15,510 bases of DNA from NCBI GenBank assembly GCA_946615495.1, contig CAMOHY010000022.1:1-15510 (forward strand). The letters run 5' to 3'. The stretch comes from an uncultured Clostridia bacterium. GTDB lineage: Bacteria; Bacillota; Clostridia; Christensenellales; Aristaeellaceae. A model generated the notes under the pieces. The model worked only from the letters and a program-made list of their open reading frames with translations. It had not been told where the DNA came from and did no database searches. Shown one piece after another: positions 5,312 through 12,655 of the stretch. A program made the translations under genes and the position numbers. How positions within the stretch are numbered: the stretch's first letter is position 1; each line of letters opens with the position of its first letter.

Positions 5312-6203
5312 AACGGTCCCTCCAGGCCTGGCGGCAATCCGCCAGCAGGATATGGTATCTTTCAAGGCGCTCTGCGTTGATGCGCCCTTCCTTGGCAGCC
5401 TGCAGCACGGCGCAGCCCGGTTCGCTGCCATGGTAGCAGGGCGAAAAGCGGCACTGCCCGGCGTAAAGCTCAAATTCCGGATAATAATCCCGCAGCAACA
5501 CGGGGTCAAACGCCTCGTCCATTTCCAGCAGGCTAAAGCCCGGCGTATCAATCACGCTGATATCGCCAAAGGTGAACAGTTCCGCGTGGCGGGTGGTGTT
5601 TTTTCCGCGCTGGATTTTCCGGCTGATATCGCCCGTTTCCTGGGAAAGGCCGAAAAGGGCGTTGAGCAGCGTGGACTTTCCCACGCCGCTTTGGCCGGAA
5701 AAGCAGCAGGTGTGCCCGCTCAAATAGCTTTTCAGGCTTTCCACATCCTGCCCGCTTTGCGCGCTGACGCAGCAAACCTCCATCTTCGCCCCCGCGTACA
5801 TGGCCCGCGCCTGGGCGGCGGCAGCTTCCGCTTCCTTTAGGTCGGCTTTGTTGAGGATGAGCAGGGTCCGTATATCCTGCTTACGGGCAAAAATGAGCAG
5901 CTTATCCACCAGCAGCCAATCCGGGGCGGGCCGGGGCGCGGCCACGATACACAAAAGCGTCACATTGGCTACCGGCGGCCTCAGGCATTGGCTGGTGCGG
6001 GGCAAAATTTCCTCCACCCAGCCGTCCTCCTCTTTTCCTTCCGCCTCGCCTTCGCCGGGCGTAAACAGAATGCGGTCCCCTACCAAGGGGCTGATTTTCT
6101 GCCGCCGGAATTTTTTCTTGGCCCGCAGCACAAATTCATTTCCCGCCGCGTCCCGCGCGGTGTAAAAGCCGCCCCGGCCGCGCACGATCACGCCTTCCAT
6201 CAT
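5304..6203 (-). CDS. rsgA: Ribosome small-subunit biogenesis GTPase RsgA
   Basis: Encodes 299 residues, normal length. RsgA (YjeQ/CpgA/YloQ) is a circularly permuted GTPase that tests the decoding centre of the maturing 30S subunit and releases late assembly factors. An N-terminal OB-fold (about 1-70) precedes the permuted GTPase motifs in the expected order G4-G1-G3: NKAD (118-121), GQSGVGKST (170-178) and DTPG (219-222). A C-terminal zinc knuckle C-x4-C-x-H-x5-C follows (Cys251, Cys256, His258, Cys264). Two ATGs stand in tandem; the first overlaps the prkC stop as ATGA. In B. subtilis the RsgA homologue CpgA is phosphorylated by PrkC, whose gene is the immediate upstream neighbour here. That link is known for B. 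subtilis and inferred for this organism. Confidence 0.97.
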   Translation of the reverse strand: MMEGVIVRGRGGFYTARDAAGNEFVLRAKKKFRRQKISPLVGDRILFTPGEGEAEGKEEDGWVEEILPRTSQCLRPPVANVTLLCIVAAPRPAPDWLLVDKLLIFARKQDIRTLLILNKADLKEAEAAAAQARAMYAGAKMEVCCVSAQSGQDVESLKSYLSGHTCCFSGQSGVGKSTLLNALFGLSQETGDISRKIQRGKNTTRHAELFTFGDISVIDTPGFSLLEMDEAFDPVLLRDYYPEFELYAGQCRFSPCYHGSEPGCAVLQAAKEGRINAERLERYHILLADCRQAWRDRYD

Positions 6204-7912
6204 TGGGCCAGTTCCTCCTCCGAGATCGGCGGTTTTTCCGTTTCCGGCGCGGCGTCCGTCGCCTTGGGCTGGTTGGACACGTACACCGCCAGCGTTACCT
6301 GGGTGTGCAGCATAGCCTGCTCGCCCTCCGTATAGGATTCGCCCTTTTCATCGCAGAAGAACTGCGCGGCCACCCGGTCAAACCAGATTTCGTCGTCCAC
6401 CGGTATTTCCCGTATTTCCGTCAGGTTCAATTGCAGCTGCTGAATCTGAAACATGGCCTCCTGCCGGGTTTGGCCAACCAGGTCGGGCAAGGTCACGCTG
6501 CCGCCGCTGAGCTTTACCTGCACCACGCTGCCGCTGGGCATCATTACGCCTTCATCGGGATTTTGCTCCAGCACCGTGTCCCAAGCGGAGGAGGACAGCG
6601 TGCGCTCCGGCAGGGCCAGCAGCGTAAAGCCCAGGCGCTCCAATTCATTGCGGGCGCTTTCCACGGAATAGCCCTTGATGTTGGGAATGGCCTGCTCCTC
6701 CGGACCGGTGGAAATGGTGAGGAACACGGTTTCGTTCTTGCGCATGGAGGTGCCGAATTCCGGCGACTGCATGATGACATAGCCCGCCGCCTTCAGCGCG
6801 TCGCTGGTGCGGGAAATTTCATAGGTAAGGCCCGCGCGGTTGATGAGCCGGATGGCTTCCGCCTCCGTTTCATCCAGGCAATAGGGTGCCTCGGTGGTGT
6901 TGATAACTTGGTCGTAGATGCGGAAAGCGCCAAAGATCATGCCTCCCAGCACCAGCACCATCATGCCCACCACGCCGATGCGGGTCATCAGCCACCGGCG
7001 GGTATGCACAGTCCTTTGCCTTTCCGTGGTGCCCGTATGCTGGGCCAGGGAGGAAATGGGCTGGTCCGGCAGCCTGTCCAGCCAGGTGCCGTCCGGCTCC
7101 TGCATGGCGCGCTGCAAATCCTGGGCCATTTCCAGCGCGCTTTGATAGCGCCTTTCCGGCCGCTTTTCCATGGCCTTTTCCACCACCCGCTCCATGGCCG
7201 GAGGAACGGCGGGATTGATTTCGCTGATGGGCTGCGCCTTGCTGCCAATATGCTGCATCGCCACGGCAACGGGCGTTTCGCCGTCAAAGGGGGGCCGCCC
7301 GGTGAGCATTTCATACATTACTACGCCAACGCTGTACAGGTCGCTGGCGGCGGTGGCCGTTTCGCCCTTGGCCTGCTCCGGCGAAAAATAATGCACGGAG
7401 CCCATCACGCTGTCTTCCGTGCTGATGGTATTGCTGCCCACCACGCGGGCGATGCCGAAATCGCCCACCTTAATCATGCCTTCGGAGTGCACCAGAATAT
7501 TCTGGGGCTTGATATCCCGGTGAATAATGCCGTTTTTATGGGCATGCTGCAGGGCGGAAAGGATGCGGATGGCAATCTGCGCCGCCATGACCGGCGGCAG
7601 GGGGCCTTTTTGCTTGATAACATCCTTGAGGGTCCTGCCCCGCACGTATTCCATGACCAGGTAGCGCAGGTTGTCGTCCTGCCCCACGTCCAGGAGGTTC
7701 ACGATGTTGTGGTGGGTCATTTTGCTGGCGGCCATAGCCTCCCGCTCAAAGCGGCCGCAAAATTCCGCGTCCTGGCTGTATTCAGGCTTGAGGATTTTGA
7801 CCGCCACGGAATGGCCCGTGCGCTTATCCACGGCCCGGTATACCAGCGCCATACCGCCTTTGCCCAGAAATTCCACCAGCTCGTAGCGGTTGTCCAGCAC
7901 TTTTCCGATCAT
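6200..7912 (-). CDS. prkC: PASTA-domain Ser/Thr protein kinase (PrkC/StkP type)
   Basis: Encodes 570 residues. This membrane kinase senses muropeptides or lipid II outside and phosphorylates cell-wall, division and translation proteins inside. The cytoplasmic Hanks-type kinase domain (about 10-270) has a glycine-rich loop GKGGMA (17-22), Lys39 in VAVKIL, HRDIKPQN (131-138, catalytic Asp133), DFG (151-153) and the activation loop ending GSVHYFSPEQ. A juxtamembrane linker is followed by one transmembrane helix (about 312-332). Three extracellular PASTA repeats follow at about 341-402, 407-469 and 474-546. The first lacks the usual P-x-hydrophobic-x-G opening, while the second (IPNIKGYS) and third (LPDLVGQT) have it. 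A short Pro/Glu-rich tail ends the protein. It overlaps stp and rsgA by 4 bases each, the standard kinase-phosphatase pairing. Confidence 0.96.
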   Translation of the reverse strand: MIGKVLDNRYELVEFLGKGGMALVYRAVDKRTGHSVAVKILKPEYSQDAEFCGRFEREAMAASKMTHHNIVNLLDVGQDDNLRYLVMEYVRGRTLKDVIKQKGPLPPVMAAQIAIRILSALQHAHKNGIIHRDIKPQNILVHSEGMIKVGDFGIARVVGSNTISTEDSVMGSVHYFSPEQAKGETATAASDLYSVGVVMYEMLTGRPPFDGETPVAVAMQHIGSKAQPISEINPAVPPAMERVVEKAMEKRPERRYQSALEMAQDLQRAMQEPDGTWLDRLPDQPISSLAQHTGTTERQRTVHTRRWLMTRIGVVGMMVLVLGGMIFGAFRIYDQVINTTEAPYCLDETEAEAIRLINRAGLTYEISRTSDALKAAGYVIMQSPEFGTSMRKNETVFLTISTGPEEQAIPNIKGYSVESARNELERLGFTLLALPERTLSSSAWDTVLEQNPDEGVMMPSGSVVQVKLSGGSVTLPDLVGQTRQEAMFQIQQLQLNLTEIREIPVDDEIWFDRVAAQFFCDEKGESYTEGEQAMLHTQVTLAVYVSNQPKATDAAPETEKPPISEEELAQ

Positions 7913-8616
7913 GCTGTCACCTCCGCGATCACCAGGGACACATTATCCCGCCCCCCGCCGTCCAGGGCCAATTGAAGAAAAATATCCGCCGCGTCCTCCA
8001 AAGAATTGCTCAGGAGCAATTCCAGCATTCTGTCCTCCCGCACGTATTCGGACAGGCCGTCGGAGCAGATCAGGTATTTATCGCCCCGGCGCTTGTCCAG
8101 CTCCAGCACGTCCACCTCCACCGTTTCGCTGGCGCCCAGCGCGCGGGTGATGATGTTGCGGTAAGGGTGGCGGAGGGCTTCCTCCGGCGTGAGCACGCCA
8201 TCCCGCACCAGCTCCGCCACCATGGAATGGTCCTGGCTGATTTGGCGCAGTTCGCCGTTTCTAAGCAGATACGCCCGGCTGTCGCCCACGTGGCCCAGCA
8301 GCACCCGACGTTTATCCTCCCAGATCACGGTCAGCGTGGTGCCCATGCCGTTCATTTCCTGGTGAGCCAATTGCTCCTCATAAATGAGCAGATTGGCTTC
8401 CTCAATGCCCGCCCGAAGCAATTCCTCCGAGGGTCGCGCGCCCTGCAGCGCGCCGCAGAGCGATTCCACCGCCATGCGGCTGGCTACATCGCCCGCTTTA
8501 TGGCCGCCCATGCCATCCGCCACGCCATACAGGCCGAATTTTCCAGGCTGAAGCAGCAGCGCATCCTGATTGGACGCGCGCACGAGGCCAATATGGGTTC
8601 TGGCAGCAGTTTTCAT
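7909..8616 (-). CDS. stp: PP2C-type Ser/Thr phosphatase, partner of PrkC
   Basis: Encodes 235 residues, typical for the single-domain bacterial PPM/PP2C phosphatases (PrpC/Stp) that reverse phosphorylation by the PASTA kinase. The metal-binding motifs are all visible: GLVRASNQDA (Asp18), YGVADGMGGH (Asp34), GHVGDSRAYL, the SDGLSEY segment (Asp186) and GGRDNVSLV (Asp224), which together coordinate two or three Mn2+/Mg2+ ions. No membrane segment is present, so it is cytosolic. GGAGGG stands just upstream of the ATG, which overlaps the rlmN stop (ATGA); its own stop overlaps the prkC start in the same way. This enzyme class is Mn2+-dependent, but nothing here links it to the manganese riboswitch elsewhere in the window. 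Confidence 0.96.
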   Translation of the reverse strand: MKTAARTHIGLVRASNQDALLLQPGKFGLYGVADGMGGHKAGDVASRMAVESLCGALQGARPSEELLRAGIEEANLLIYEEQLAHQEMNGMGTTLTVIWEDKRRVLLGHVGDSRAYLLRNGELRQISQDHSMVAELVRDGVLTPEEALRHPYRNIITRALGASETVEVDVLELDKRRGDKYLICSDGLSEYVREDRMLELLLSNSLEDAADIFLQLALDGGGRDNVSLVIAEVTA

Positions 8617-9656
8617 GGCCGGCCCTCCTGTAAAATCTTTTTTCGCAATTGCCCGCAGGCGCCTTCAATATCGTCGCCCATTTCCCGGCGCCGGGTGGCG
8701 GAAATATGCCGCGCTTCCAGCGCCGATAAAAAGGCGCGCACCTGCTCCTCCGTTACGCCATACAGGTTTCTTTCCTTTACCGTGTTCAGCGGAATCAAAT
8801 TTACGTGGCACTGCATGCCCCGCAGCTTCCCGGCCAGCTCGGCGGCGCACGCTTCGCTGGCGTTCACCCCGTCGATGAGCGCGTATTCAAACACCACCCG
8901 GCGGCCCGTTTTTTCAATATAGTTCCGGCAGGCGTCCAGCGTTTCATTCATGGTGTAGCGCTGGGCGATGGGCATCAGCTGGCGGCGGATCTGGTCGTTT
9001 GGCGCGTGCAGGGAAAGGGACAGAGTGACGGGCAGGCCCTCCTGGGCAAACCTGAGCATTTGGGGCACCAGCCCGCAGGTGCTGACCGAAATATGGCGAA
9101 GCCCAATATTCAGCCCCTCCGGGTGGGACACCAGGCGAAGGAAGCGCACCACCTGATCGTAATTATCCATAGGCTCGCCGCTGCCCATCAGCACGATATT
9201 GTGCACCTTTTCCCCGTCCAGCGTGCGGTTCGCGCACTGCACCTGGCCCAGCATTTCAGCGGCGGTTAAATTGCGCACGCATCCGTCCAAAGTGCTGGCG
9301 CAAAAGCGGCAGCCCATTTTGCAGCCCACCTGAGTGGAAATGCACAGCGTGGCCCCGTAATGATAGCGCATCAGCACGCCTTCGATGCAGTTTCCGTCCG
9401 GCAGGGCGAAGAGAAACTTTTTCGTGCCGTCCAGGCGGGAAACGCGGGTTTCCTGCACGGTCACAGGCTGATCGATGCCGGAGGAAGCCAATTTTTCCCG
9501 CAGGGAAAGAGAAAGATTGGTCATTTCCGAAAACCGGGCGCCTTTCTGCAGCCAGGAAAACACCTGGCCTGCCCGAAAGGGCTTTTCGCCCATTTCCGAA
9601 AGGGCCTGCCTGAGCTCTTCGGGGTAAAGCCCCATCCATTGAATCGCTTCGCTCAT
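8613..9656 (-). CDS. rlmN: Dual-specificity RNA methyltransferase RlmN
   Basis: Encodes 347 residues. RlmN is a radical-SAM enzyme that makes 2-methyladenosine at A2503 of 23S rRNA, in the peptidyl-transferase exit region, and at A37 of some tRNAs. The 4Fe-4S motif C-x3-C-x2-C is Cys112, Cys116 and Cys119. The two catalytic cysteines are present: Cys105 in TLCISTQVGC and Cys334 in GACGQL, which carries the methyl group as a methyl-cysteine intermediate. GSGEPMDNY and LSLHAPND match the SAM-binding motifs. The chosen ATG lies 2 bases after the rsmB stop; a longer in-frame reading up to 9755 lies inside rsmB and does not look like RlmN. No clear Shine-Dalgarno is seen, so translation probably depends on coupling to rsmB. 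Confidence 0.96.
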   Translation of the reverse strand: MSEAIQWMGLYPEELRQALSEMGEKPFRAGQVFSWLQKGARFSEMTNLSLSLREKLASSGIDQPVTVQETRVSRLDGTKKFLFALPDGNCIEGVLMRYHYGATLCISTQVGCKMGCRFCASTLDGCVRNLTAAEMLGQVQCANRTLDGEKVHNIVLMGSGEPMDNYDQVVRFLRLVSHPEGLNIGLRHISVSTCGLVPQMLRFAQEGLPVTLSLSLHAPNDQIRRQLMPIAQRYTMNETLDACRNYIEKTGRRVVFEYALIDGVNASEACAAELAGKLRGMQCHVNLIPLNTVKERNLYGVTEEQVRAFLSALEARHISATRRREMGDDIEGACGQLRKKILQEGRP

Positions 9657-9658
9657 GG

Positions 9659-11221
9659 TCACTTTACCCGGCGCATGCGCGCAATGAAGAAGCCTTCCAC
9701 GCCGTCCCGGTGGGGCAGCAATTGCAGCCCATCCTGGGTATAGAGCGCCTTCCACTTTTCATCAAAGCTTTCCGGCAGCGGGGCGAGGACAAATTCGGGG
9801 TGGCTGGCCAGGAACTGCTTCACCTGCCCGCCGTTTTCCTCCGGCAGGATGCTGCACGTGGAATACACCAGCGTGCCGCCCCGCTTCACATACTGGCAGC
9901 AGGTATCCAGCAGCTTTTTCTGGGTCTGGGCCAATTCCTTTACGGATTCCGGCGTGGCCCGGTACTTGATATCCGGCTTATCATCCATAACGCCCAGGCC
10001 GGAGCAGGGGGCGTCCAGCAAAACGGCGTCCATGGTGCCAGCCAAGTCTTCCTTCAGCGTGGAAGCGTCCCGCACCACGGGGCGGACGTTTTCCAAATGC
10101 AGCCTGCGCATCATGGCCTTGATGAGCGTAACCCGATGCTCATGCACGTCCCAGGCGTACACCCTTCCGGTGCCCGCCATGGTTTCCGCCAAATAGGCCG
10201 TTTTTCCGCCCGGCGCGGCGCAGCAATCCAGCGCCTGCATGCCGGGCTTTACATCCAGGGCCTGGGCGGCCAGCATGCTGCTTTCGCCCTGAATGGAGAA
10301 ATTTCCGGCCAAATAATCCGCGTCGCGGGCCAATTCAGAGGCCAGGCGTACCCGGTAAGCGTGGGGCGCCGCGCCCTTTTCCACTTCCCACACCTTTTTA
10401 CTTAGCAGCTTTTCAAACGCCTCGTCATTCAGTTTCATCAGGTTGGGCCGGATAACGGTGTAATGGCTTTCGCTGCGGTAAGCGCAGATTTTTTCCGCCG
10501 TCTCCGGGCCGTAAGCGTCCATCAGCCTTTCCGCCAGCCACTGCGGCACGGAATACATGACCGATAGATACCTGGCTCCCTCCTCCGGCGCGGGCCATTT
10601 AATTTCGTCCTTGCCCCGGATGAGGGACCGCAGCACCGCGTTGGTAAGCCCGGTCAGCCCCTCCAGCCCCGCGCCGCGGGTCAGCTTCACGGCTTCGTCC
10701 ACCACGGCGCTTGCCGGTATGCGGTCATGGAACAAAATCTGGCAGGCGCTGATGCGCAGAATATCCCGCACGGTGGTTTCCAGGCCTTCCGCGTCCTTGA
10801 GGAAAAAGCTCAGCGCATAGTCGATGCGGATCAGGTTTTCCAAAGTGCGGTATACGATGCTGGCGCAAAACCGTTTATCCAATTGAGAAAGGTTCGCGTG
10901 CTTCATCCGGTCGTCCAGGGAAAGGCCGGCGTAAGCGTCCTTGCGCACCACGTCCTGAAAAATATCCAGGGCCACCTTGCGGCTCAGGCTGGACGGGGCG
11001 TTGGGGTCGGCCGGCGCTTTCTGGGCGGGACGGGCGGGACCGCGGCGGTCCACGCCGCCCGGAGCCTTGCCATGGGCGCCAAAGCCGGGCTTGCCTTTGC
11101 TATTGCTCCTTTGCATCCGCTTCTCCCCCGCGGCGCCCGGCCTGCCATTCTTGGAAAACCTGTCCTGCCGCTTGGGGCCAAAGGACGTTTTTTTGTCCCG
11201 CTGGACGCCGTCATGATCCAT
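9659..11221 (-). CDS. rsmB: 16S rRNA m5C967 methyltransferase RsmB with basic N-terminal extension
   Basis: Encodes 520 residues, against roughly 430-450 in E. coli and B. subtilis. RsmB (Sun/Fmu) methylates C967 of 16S rRNA. From about residue 79 the usual architecture appears: a NusB-like RNA-binding domain (about 79-205), a linker, and a Rossmann methyltransferase with the SAM loop CCAAPGGKT (333-341), DAPCSGLG with Cys406, and STCS with catalytic Cys456. The first 78 residues are an addition: low complexity, rich in Lys, Arg, Gly and Pro, probably disordered and RNA-binding. The ATG overlaps the end of fmt by 11 bases, which supports this start, but a later in-frame start (ATG encoding residue 36) cannot be excluded. 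Confidence 0.95.
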   Translation of the reverse strand: MDHDGVQRDKKTSFGPKRQDRFSKNGRPGAAGEKRMQRSNSKGKPGFGAHGKAPGGVDRRGPARPAQKAPADPNAPSSLSRKVALDIFQDVVRKDAYAGLSLDDRMKHANLSQLDKRFCASIVYRTLENLIRIDYALSFFLKDAEGLETTVRDILRISACQILFHDRIPASAVVDEAVKLTRGAGLEGLTGLTNAVLRSLIRGKDEIKWPAPEEGARYLSVMYSVPQWLAERLMDAYGPETAEKICAYRSESHYTVIRPNLMKLNDEAFEKLLSKKVWEVEKGAAPHAYRVRLASELARDADYLAGNFSIQGESSMLAAQALDVKPGMQALDCCAAPGGKTAYLAETMAGTGRVYAWDVHEHRVTLIKAMMRRLHLENVRPVVRDASTLKEDLAGTMDAVLLDAPCSGLGVMDDKPDIKYRATPESVKELAQTQKKLLDTCCQYVKRGGTLVYSTCSILPEENGGQVKQFLASHPEFVLAPLPESFDEKWKALYTQDGLQLLPHRDGVEGFFIARMRRVK

Positions 11222-12164
11222 GGCTTTCTTCCTCCGTCACTTTGCATTCCGTATATGAAACGGGATGTCCCCTCAAATAATCCTTGGCCTGCATCCGCTT
11301 GCCGCCGGGCGCTTGCATTTCCAGAACGCGGACCGCATTTTTGCCCGCCGCGATCACCAAGCCCTGCTTTCCGTCAGCACAGATGATTTCGCCCGGCGCT
11401 TTTCCCGGATTCTCCGCTTCCTCCGCTTTCCAAACTTTTATCATTTCGCCGTCGCCCCATTGAAAGCTGCTTCCGGGCCACGGCGTCAGCCCCCGCACCC
11501 TGCATACGATGCTTTTCGCGTCCATGCGCCAATCGATATCCCCCATTTCCTTTTTCAGCATGGGGAAATAGCTGGCTTCCCGCTCATCCTGGGGCGTGCG
11601 CGGGCAAGTGCCCGCTTCCATGCGGCGCAGCGTTTCGATAAGCAATTCCGCTCCGATGGGAGCCAGGCGGACGGTCAGCTCCTCCGCCGTTTCGCCGGGG
11701 AGGATGGCCACTTCCTTTTTCAAAAGGATATCGCCCGTGTCAAGCCCCTTGTCCGTCATCATGGTGGTCACGCCTGTCACCTGCTCCCCTTCCATGACGG
11801 CCCAGTTGATGGGCGCGGAGCCCCGGTATTTGGGCAAAAGCGAGGAATGCACGTTTACCGTGCCGACGCGGGGAATATCCAGGATTTCCTGAGACAGAAT
11901 CTGCCCAAAAGCGGCGGTGACGCACACGTCGGGCGAAAGGGCGCGCAAAGCCTCCACCCCGTCCAGCCGGATTTTAACGGGCTGATACACCGGGATGCCA
12001 TAGCCCTGGGCGCATACCTTCACGGGGCTGGGCAGCATTTTGTTGCCCCGGCCCTTGGGCTTGTCCGGCTGGGTGAACACCCCAACCACCTCATAGCCCG
12101 CCTCCACCAGCGCCTTCAGGGAAGGAACGCCAAAGTCCGGCGTGCCCAGAAACACCACGCGCAT
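11211..12164 (-). CDS. fmt: Methionyl-tRNA formyltransferase
   Basis: Encodes 317 residues, the family norm. It formylates the initiator Met-tRNA with 10-formyltetrahydrofolate, allowing bacterial translation initiation. The N-terminal Rossmann domain begins MRVVFLGTPDFGVPSL. The catalytic set is Asn104 and His106 in NVHSSLLPKYRGSAPINWA and Asp142 in TDKGLDTGDILL. A C-terminal OB-like tRNA-binding domain covers about 210-317 (RVRGLTPWPGSSF is typical). The ATG follows the def stop with no gap (TAAATG), and its ribosome binding site GGAGGAG is formed by the last codons of def. The def-fmt pairing is conserved across bacteria because Def removes the formyl group that Fmt adds. Confidence 0.97.
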   Translation of the reverse strand: MRVVFLGTPDFGVPSLKALVEAGYEVVGVFTQPDKPKGRGNKMLPSPVKVCAQGYGIPVYQPVKIRLDGVEALRALSPDVCVTAAFGQILSQEILDIPRVGTVNVHSSLLPKYRGSAPINWAVMEGEQVTGVTTMMTDKGLDTGDILLKKEVAILPGETAEELTVRLAPIGAELLIETLRRMEAGTCPRTPQDEREASYFPMLKKEMGDIDWRMDAKSIVCRVRGLTPWPGSSFQWGDGEMIKVWKAEEAENPGKAPGEIICADGKQGLVIAAGKNAVRVLEMQAPGGKRMQAKDYLRGHPVSYTECKVTEEESHGS

Positions 12165-12635
12165 TTACTGCTCCTCCTCGTCGTCGGTGATCTCGTATTC
12201 CTCCACATCGGAATACAAAACGCCGTTCAGGTGGTCGATTTCATGGCAGAAGGCGCGGGCCAGCAGGCCTTCGCCCGTGATTTCAAAGGGCTTGCCCTTC
12301 CGGTCCTGCGCTTTTACGGTTACTTTATTGGGACGTTTCACATAGCCCCGGCGGCCCGGCGCGCTAAGGCACCCCTCGCTGCCCTCCTGTTCGCCTTCAG
12401 TGGCGATGATTTCGGGGTTAATAAGCTCGATCAGGCCATGCTCGTCCCCCACGTCGATGACCACCACCCGGCGCAGGATACCCACCTGCGGCGCGGCCAG
12501 GCCGACCCCCTCGGCCTTGTACATGGTATCCGCCATGTCCCGCAGCAGCAGCCAAAGCCGCAGGTCGTATTTTTGCATGGGCTTGCACTGCTTGCGCAGC
12601 GTTTCATCGCCGAATTTCAAAATGTTGCGAACCAT
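12165..12635 (-). CDS. def: Peptide deformylase
   Basis: Encodes 156 residues, normal for a short type-1-like deformylase. This metalloenzyme removes the N-formyl group from nascent proteins. The three signature motifs are intact: GVGLAAPQVG (Gln50), EGCLSAPG (metal ligand Cys89) and HEIDHLNG (His131 and His135 as ligands, Glu132 catalytic). Ala in EGCLSAPG replaces the more common Val. The protein ends in a very acidic tail (DDEEEQ) whose codons also provide the fmt ribosome binding site. AAGGAGAG lies about 11 bases upstream of the ATG, and the gap to priA is 20 bases. Confidence 0.97.
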   Translation of the reverse strand: MVRNILKFGDETLRKQCKPMQKYDLRLWLLLRDMADTMYKAEGVGLAAPQVGILRRVVVIDVGDEHGLIELINPEIIATEGEQEGSEGCLSAPGRRGYVKRPNKVTVKAQDRKGKPFEITGEGLLARAFCHEIDHLNGVLYSDVEEYEITDDEEEQ

Positions 12636-12655
12636 TTTTTATCGTCTCTCCTTCG

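Noticed and set aside
5312..5551. N-terminal extension of the rpe frame
   Set aside because: It lies wholly within rsgA, is unlike any epimerase N-terminus, and a good ribosome binding site precedes the internal ATG at 5311.
6203..7975. A 590-codon open frame on the plus strand opposite prkC
   Set aside because: The minus-strand frame encodes a complete kinase with all motifs. The plus-strand product is His/Gly/Gln-rich with no recognisable domain, a typical antisense shadow in GC-rich DNA.
7909..8616. A functional link between the Mn2+-dependent PP2C phosphatase and the manganese riboswitch
   Set aside because: They lie about 6 kb apart in opposite, unrelated transcription units. All PP2C enzymes use Mn2+ or Mg2+, so this is not evidence of a shared system.
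9657..9755. N-terminal extension of the rlmN frame
   Set aside because: It lies inside rsmB and has no RlmN similarity. The ATG just after the rsmB stop gives the normal RlmN length.
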